From positions 9,876,256 to 9,940,255 of the forward strand of contig JASFXZ010000001.1 of NCBI GenBank assembly GCA_032209605.1: DNA of 64,000 bases, in the 5' to 3' direction. The first letter of the stretch is position 1, and each line of letters opens with the position of its first letter. This DNA is from Mactromeris polynyma. Its lineage: Eukaryota > Mollusca > Bivalvia > Venerida > Mactridae. A program made the position numbers and the translations under genes. Under the pieces are notes generated by a model. It did not search any database. It was given only the letters and a program-made list of their open reading frames with translations, and was not told the DNA's origin. Shown one piece after another: positions 41,801 through 50,800 of this stretch.

Positions 41801-44800
41801 TTGAAAAAGTTAACAATGTAGAGATAAAGGCTGTGTATACCTGCCAGACCAAATACCTTAAGTACTGCAGCAGCTATTATTGCAGTTGTTTTCTCTCTGA
41901 CATTGACAGACCAAAGGGTCACAGATTAATTCTCATTTGTGTACGACAGTAACACAGTACCCATGAGTGAATTCCCAAATCCAATTTTACTCCTTAGCCA
42001 TTCTATTTTTTTCTATATGGATCTGTGTGGAGGGCCATAAATTGTGAATTTGTTCCTCCAAGTATGGTACGCTAATTTTTTCAGAACATGGAAATTCCAT
42101 TATTATGTAATATCAATGTTTCACATTGCATTTTTTAAATGGAAACAGTATGATAACAAAATCAAACATCCATAGTGGTTTCACTGTTTCAGATTAATTA
42201 ATGACATATTAGTAATTCAGATATGCCAGGTGGCAATTGGAAAATAGAAGACAAACAGGGGGGATAATCAAGATAATAACAATTTTACAATAGTTTACTT
42301 ACTGCTATGATCATAAGAAAGTTGTCAAGGAAACCAAATCCAATAAATGGTAAGGCATTGTGTAACATCACTGAAATAGTAATATACATGTATTCAAATA
42401 TACCCAAACACATATACAAAAAACATGGTAAAAATCAATATCATGCAACGCAGAGGAGAAATGTCGACATACAATGGTTTTAATAATGCATTTTAGACTC
42501 TGTCGACATGAAACATCGTATTGGGTCACAATTCAAACATTAGCAAAACAGAGAGAATACGTAACTACGGGGAACGCCACATACACAAGACAATACCTCC
42601 TCACGCAGACCTCAGGAAAAACAACAATCCACAAAACATAACGCACCTAAGGAAGTCAAACTGTACACATATTAAGGAACAGAGGCACAAGGAACGGCCC
42701 AACAGACCATAAGGAATAATTAAGAGAATCAAAGTGGACAGCAAAAGGAGGGGGAGGGGGGAATTAATGGATGGAAAAGCTCACAGGACAATTCAAGACA
42801 ACTGGCCACAATAGGCCAAAATTGGGCAGGAAACACTCTGAACACTGTATAAAGTGACAGAATTGCATAGGGGAAAGGGAGACATAAAACATTCATAACA
42901 CAAACAGAAACAATAATCATATAGCGAATTACAGCCTTGGAACTGTCAGTAAAAAGACCTGGGGCCTCATTCATCAACATTATAAGTCTGAAAGTCAGAC
43001 TTAGACTTTCAAATGTTTAACGTTCATTTTGCTCTAACAGTATTATAACAAAATAGATATTAATAAAACTGGCAAAATTTTACAGGAGATAACAACCCAA
43101 CCAGTATTCAGAAAAAAAATAACTTGTTTAGATGAGATGAAAAGGCTGGTAAATATAAGTTTTGCAAATTTAAAGTTGAAGTTTCTGCCTGAAAGTGTTT
43201 GTTTCCTCTGTATATACCTGAACCTACTGGTAAAACTATAAATCAGTTCAACCAATATAATTCAATCAACAAATCTGTAATTAATTATTTTATTATCACA
43301 TTGAACACGACATGCATATGGGTATGTTTGGCAAAATCTAATCAAATCCATTCTACAGGTAATGAAGCAGAACAAGCATTTAATATGTAATCAATATCAC
43401 ACAAGGTTTCACTAACAATTCTTAGACAATTTATGAAACCTAAAGGAATTTTGTAAAAATCAAGGGGTTCAATTTGACCCAAGAGTTGACCTTTTGACCC
43501 CTGGAATTTTAAAAAGCCACATTCTGACCCTAAGGATTCTGATTTAGGGTCACCTTTTCTCTAAATTATAGGTAATTTTGCTATAAAATTAAAAAATCCT
43601 TTAAAAAATTACCCTTGAGATTCAGCACCTAGTGGACCCCTGTAAATCTTTAATTTAAAGAACAGCAGCTCATTATTTTCTAATAAGAACAACTACATGT
43701 ATTTCTACAATGATCTTTACCTATAACTGAAACAGAGTTTCTGATGCACTGGTATGTAATACTATTACAGTATGTATGTTAGGGGAAATAATGTTCCAAC
43801 AAATAAATATCTTGAATAACAGGGAAATACAAAGTAACGAGTTTTTTCACATACCATATCTATCCTAAAAAGCATCTACTACACAAAATTGACATAACAA
43901 GAGAGAGTGTTTTAGAAAGATCATAGCAAGTCTTACAGGTATTTCATTTACAAGAACAATAATAATATTATGATTATCAGTTGTCATTATTCTGAAAATC
44001 TTATTGGATACTGTGAGATGTTTAGAGTTTTTATGAGAATCAAGGGGTCCATGGGGGCTGCTGAAGCTTCTGGCTTTTAAGTATCTACGATGGCTTAAAT
44101 TGTCCCAAAATCGGCCCTTGCAAGCGTCAAATCCACGGATCTCCACAAATCCGCCGAAAATGTTCATGCCTGAAACTGGTAGATCAGGCTTTGATCTCTA
44201 CAGACAATTTTAAAGGTAATGCACTACGGCAATTTAAAGTCCACACTTTTCTTTTTCAATCAGAAATTTATATATGTCACCAACCTTTGAGAGGGGTTAT
44301 TTAAAAACAAGATGGTAACTGGAAAAGTGTTGGTGTTGTTTAACAGGTAAGGTATAAATCAACTAACACAACATATATGACTACCTTTTTTCAGCTGTGA
44401 ACGAGTAGGTCGACGTGAAATACCACTGTCTGTAAATAAACAACAAAACGTCATATTAGAAAAAACAGATCTGAACATAACAATATTGTTAGCAATGAAA
44501 AGAAGATATATGTTGAAGTAGATAATAAAGACTGTATGTGTAATATGCAAGTATTTTGATATTTTCTGTGCCACCTGAGGCGATATGGAATAATATCAGT
44601 AATATATTGTACGTCTTGTTTCACTAGGTTTCACAAAAAAAAGAAAGAATGAAAACCACGCAGATGTTATTGCTTTAATACCTAAAAATGATTTTAGCAC
44701 ATTTAATTAGCCTTACTCAAGTAGCTTATTGGGATGACTTATTCTATCACTGTTCTCATGTTTTATTCATACACTAGCTAATAGCAGGAGTTTGTCATGA

Positions 44801-47800
44801 GTTATTTCCCTGTATCCCATCCAGAGTTCTCTCTATACTATAGAAGGGGCAAAGGGAGAGAACTCTATATGAGATGAAGGGAATAACTCGTGCCAATCTA
44901 CTATGCACTAATGTACAATTATAGATGCCATCCCACTAGTCTTGTAATATACCAAAACTTCACTCTTCTCAACAGATTTCCTGTGAACACCAAACATAAG
45001 TTGTCCAATATATGACCTGAATCACGAGGGCTAAGTCACTCACTCACTAATGACTTACTTCATTTATTAGAAGTAAAGTAAATATTCTGACTTGATGCAT
45101 CGCAATGTTGAGAATCATACATAATGTAAAAACAATATACTGTTTAATTTTAACTTTAAATCATGAATATTTGATTATTCAAATGATGTATGTTGACATA
45201 TGTAAATGAGACAGCTAGCTCAGCTAGAACAGTGATTCTATAAATTATTTACATGCAACTTGTAATATACCAGAACTTCACTTTCCTCCAGAGAAAATCT
45301 GTGGACACCAAACATAAGTGGTCAATTATGACCAATCACGAGGGCTTAGTATGACTTACTTCATTTATTAGAAGTAACGTAAATATTCTGACTACACGTA
45401 TGCATCACCGTGAATGTTGAGAGTCATTCATAATGTAAAAACAATATACTGTTTAATTTTAAATCATGAATATTTGACATGGTTGGTATGGTATTTACCG
45501 GTGAGGTATTTACCAGTGGTAATTCCCGGTATTTCCAGTCCTGGGAAATACTCCTAAATTTAAGAAAGTGGGAAATACTGGGAAATACTCCAAATTTCAG
45601 TAAAATGTAGTCTATTATGACCAAAAATGTGAACCATCAGAGCCTATCATATTAAAATTCCACGCATATTTTACTGTCAGGGGATCATAAGTTGAATGTG
45701 CATTTCACCATATTATCATAGTACATAATATAAGCAATTATTTTGAGTGAGTGAATGTTAAGAGCGGAGATTTGTGAATCTTTTTCACTCTTTTGACTAT
45801 TATTGGATTTATTATACATGTGTACAAAAATGTACTGTTACTTTGATTGTAGCATACTATTTAGTACAGAAGTGCCTTGGGCTAATTGCTCTGTGTTCTG
45901 TGTCACTTAATTATCTGATGATTTAATATACATGTATGACAATGTACTGTTACTTTGTTTATAGCATGGTCTATTTAGTAAAGAACTGCCTTGGGCTAAA
46001 TAAAATGTATGTTCTGTTGTGTTCTGTTGTGTTCTGTGTTTTGTGTCACTTAATAATCCATTCAATACTCCGGTCTGGAGTTGGTATGACCAAACCTGGA
46101 GGTTAAACTTATGGTCTTGAACAGCATTTCCCATTATTTCCCGGGAATTACTAGTATTTTCTCGCCGTCCTGGGAAATACAAGTATTTCCCGTTTTTTGC
46201 CAACCTTGATATTTGATTATTCAAGTGATGTATGTTGACCATATGTAAATGAGACAGAACAGTGATTCTATAAATTATTTACATGCAACTGTAACTTGTA
46301 AGCTTGTGTACAGGATAAAGTAACAGATTATTTCCTTTATGCCATATATACACTGCTATCCAAAAGTTCCTTCACACTTGAATATTCTGAATTTCGTTAC
46401 TTTTTTTTATAGAATTGCAAATAAAACATGTACGATCATGAAGTTAAATTATTCATCCCACTTCTGTGATGGATAGTTAAGAATCAACAATTTGCACATC
46501 TCAGCAGCAGCATCAATCGGTCTGCATCCGAAACCAAAATGTGTGTAACTGATTGATCTGACACAGAAAATAAGATAATTGGTTTCAATACAAATTTACA
46601 TACTTCTACAGAAAATTATTGCTGTGTTAAAAGCATTTTCGATTTATTGCATGTGAAAACAAATATGAAAATACATTTATTGCATTGGGAAATTGTCAAA
46701 GCGTGAAGGAACATTTGGAGGGCAGTGTATAATTATACTAAACCATAGTCTATAGAAGTGGTAAAGGGAGATAATTCCAGATAGGATAAAAGGGCTAGAC
46801 CTTGTGACAATCTCCTGTGGGACAGTGTATTGACCACAGCATACAGACTTTGTTTTGTGATGTAAAATTATGTTTTATCCATACATATAAACATGATAAA
46901 ATTATATTTTCTGAACTAAAATTATATTGAAATTCTTCATACTAAAGCTGTTTCACCCAATATAGCAATAACACTTGATGAAACCCATTAAACTAAATAT
47001 TTTACTTTCAGTTGGGCCAGTCTACATACTGACTTGAAATCTACATTTTGTAATTGACTTATCCTTGGAATTTTGACTTTTGAAATAGTTTTTGAAGCAA
47101 GACCTGTCAGTGCGCCAATTTAAGCTGTTGACTTGGGATGAAAAGGCTAAGAAAATAGTGCATTGTAAAGATTAAGTCAAAGATCGAGTGCAAACCTCGT
47201 TACATAAATAAGTATGTACAGGCAAAATGAAATCAGAAAGAATAAAATCAAAATTATGCAGATTTTTTTGCACATTTTGATGAACAACTAAACATATTTT
47301 ATGTAAAAAAGAATTTCTGTAAAAATCAGAAACATTTCAACCACTGAAAGCAAATAAATATCACACATTATCATTTAAATCTGTCAACATGGAGTTATAA
47401 TTCTGTTTATATTTTGTAACAGTAAGGAACAATTCATGCTTTCAGAGAGCAAAACTAGTAAGTAAGATATGATATATAGTGTCTTTCAAACACATATATA
47501 CACATACACCAGAAGTCCCATTTGACCCTGGAGTTGACCATTTGATGCCTGGAATTTCCAAAAAGCTGAATTTTGACACCAAAGATTTCTCTAAATGTAG
47601 GTAATAATTCAGGTATAAAATGGTAGAATCCAGTAAAAAGTGATCAAAATGATCCTTGAGATTCAGCATGAACCCCTGTACATGTATAAGTCCATCTGGT
47701 TAGCTCTGTGGTCAGGGCGCATAGGCTTTCACCCAGGAGGTTTGGGTTCAATTCCTGGGCTGGGCAGGTCATACCCTTCTGTGACAGTTGGCTACCCCCA

Positions 47801-50800
47801 GTAAATTTTGTCCTCCACCTCTGATTCATGTGTAGAAGTTGTATAGCTGCCTGTAGAAGGGCAAGTTAGTACTGGTCAATAATTAACTCAAAGAAAACTG
47901 GTTAGATCAACTGACCGCTGTAATAGTATATAACTTAAAGATTGTCGAAATAACGGTGTTAAACCCGATTAAAATAAACAAAATTAAATAAAACAATAAA
48001 TGCAAGTTTTAGCCATCTAATAATTTACGCATCCTAGACTGGTGTAATAACCAATTTGCAACAAAGTACAATAGGTTGCTCTATTCAGGGGCTTGACATT
48101 TAGTAATCTGATTTAACACCCACTCTGGTATGCTGTATCCGTCTCTGTAACATTTACTGTAATTTGTATTTTCTTCCACGTAGGCAGTAACTGAGTAAGC
48201 ACAAAATTGGAAATAATTAAGGAAAGACAAATTCACTGAAGCAATTGCAGCTGTGACCGATATGCTAAAGCATTGTTTTATCTTATTATCATTCATGATG
48301 AATTGCCTCCTGATATATCATAGACTGGTATACATTCATACATGCATAAACATGTACATATTCATTGATGTGATTTATCATGTACAATATATTTCTTAAG
48401 AAATAATTGTGTGGATTATAATCGCAGTTTAGAGTTAAATATTTAATAAGACTGAAACAAATGTATCAATTTACAGATAAGTATATGTAATCATACTTCA
48501 ATTATTATGTAAATGGAAAGGGCAACCTCATTTGAGACTGCTGCGATCACTTTTTTCTAGAGAGAGAACTGAATTACTATCAATTTAATCCTAGAGCTAC
48601 AACCTCTCAACAACAGCCAAAATTTGCATCTCCTTTCTCTGGAGAGGTTACACTGTATTTATATAGAATCGTAATGGATTGTAATTGCCGTTACTATCAG
48701 AGATGTAGACAGAAATCTTCAGGAAACAAAATATCCTTCATCCAACACCTTTCATTTAGAAAATATAATTTATAATCTATCAATTATTTAATGTAACAAA
48801 TATCAGGGGTTCCATTTGACCCTGGAGTTTAACCTTTGACCCCTGGAATTTCCAAAAGGTCACAATTTGACCCTAAGGATTCTGGCTGAAGGGTCAATTT
48901 TTCCCTAAATGATAGGTTAATTTTGTCTATAAAATGGTAAAATCCGGTCAAAAATTATCAAAATGACCATTGAGATACTGCACCTAGTGGAACCCTTGAT
49001 AAGAGTTAGTTAAATGTCTCAAACTTAGAATTTCATTTGTTGTAATAATTGTGTACTTGTATTAAATCTAAATATAAGTAAAGTTTTGATTTTACGAAGC
49101 TGACACCAACTCAAACAGAAATGCCGAAAACATTACTTTCAGTATACCAAATCATCCATTACCATACCAGTATATGTTAACAAAGACACTTTATTAACCC
49201 CACATACACAGCTAGGTTCAAACTATTCAGATATTCAGCAGTCATCACATGCAAGCTGAAAGTAATGGGACTCGATCATCCTGACATTATACTGGTATTC
49301 AAACTACAGATCCATACATCACAGCTACACGTACAAATAAAACTGTCGGAAAAGTTTGTATGAATTGATTTTTTGGTTAAAACTTTCTAGATAAATGTGA
49401 CACCATGAATTATAAGGTATAAGATAAAGTTGAAACATGTCTGTTAACAGTAGAATTCTTTGAAATTTTAATGAAATTGTCTACTAGCTTGAGACAGACT
49501 TTGAAAAAGCAATTACCACTAAGTATTTCATGGGAAACAAAACCATACATTGTCAACAAAATTAGGTTCTGGTAATCAATAAATTTTAAACACTGAAGAA
49601 AATAATCACCTTTTTTATTACCCAATTACTTAGTATGACTACCTGTTAATATATACTAAGAAATAAACACAAAATGATTTCACACTAAGGGTTTTTTATT
49701 GGGTTTAACACCATTTTTCAATGTTTGTTCACCTATACATAGCAGTCAGTTTACCAAACCAGTTTTCCTTGAATTAATTCTCAACCTGAAGTACCAACTT
49801 GCCTAAACATAAGCAGCTGAAAAGTTACTCAACATGAATCAGGGATAGAGGACAAATGACTGTAGCCAAATGTTACAAAATGACAGATGGGCACGGCCTG
49901 CCTGAGCTTGGTGATTGGACCTATACCTCCCTGACCAGCGACAGTCCACCACTCTCTACCTGAGTTCACAGGGCAGGGCCTTTACACTAACAGATCTCAT
50001 TCATCACAACCGCATATTTTACTTCCCTGTTTAACATATATGATACTGAATTGAGATACTAAAAATTATAATTAACTCATTGTCAACAACTTAAAAATCT
50101 AATTATCTACCACAATAGTGACAAGCATCAAACATTAAATGACATGAAAGCATGCACATACATTGTTTCTATTAATGTTTGATAATCCCTAGCACTTGTA
50201 CATTTATAATGGTAACTAATCATATAATTATAAGGTAGGTAACCCCTCATTATTGAATATTCTCTCTGAGTCTGTGATTTGACAAAAATGTCGATTTTCC
50301 TCCACATGTGGAGAAGTTGCCAGCTCCTTGTGGAAGGGTAAGTTAGTACTGGTAAAAATTCAGTCCAGGAAAAACTGGTTAGGTGAACCGGCCGCCGTAT
50401 ATAACTGAAATATCGTTGAGAAACGATGTTAAACCCGATGAAACAAACATCTGAGTCTGTGTCTCTTCCTATCTTTTTCCACGGCTTCTCTCCCTCTCTA
50501 TCTCACACAAACACTCTCTCTGTCATGGTACATTTGTATTATTAATTAAATAAAACACACCTTCACTCTATCTTCATAACAAAAATGAAGTGTCAAATTG
50601 AAATCCAATCGGTTGCTCAACCAATAAAAAAATATTATCAAGGCAAATTTCATCTACGAGTAGGAGTTCCACATTTCTCAGAACATCTCCACATCAGCGC
50701 GACAAATTCTAATCAGATCAAATGTTCGTCTGAACCTCCTAAGGGAGAATTTGGTTACTAAGTCTGATTAGTTTACATGAAGACAAGTTGACATTGAACG

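Noticed and set aside
42729..42980. Minus-strand frame also present at 16867-17058 (LCLPFPYAILSLYTVFR...)
   Set aside because: The shared peptide reflects near-identical R1 repeat DNA. Diverged copies do not keep the frame.
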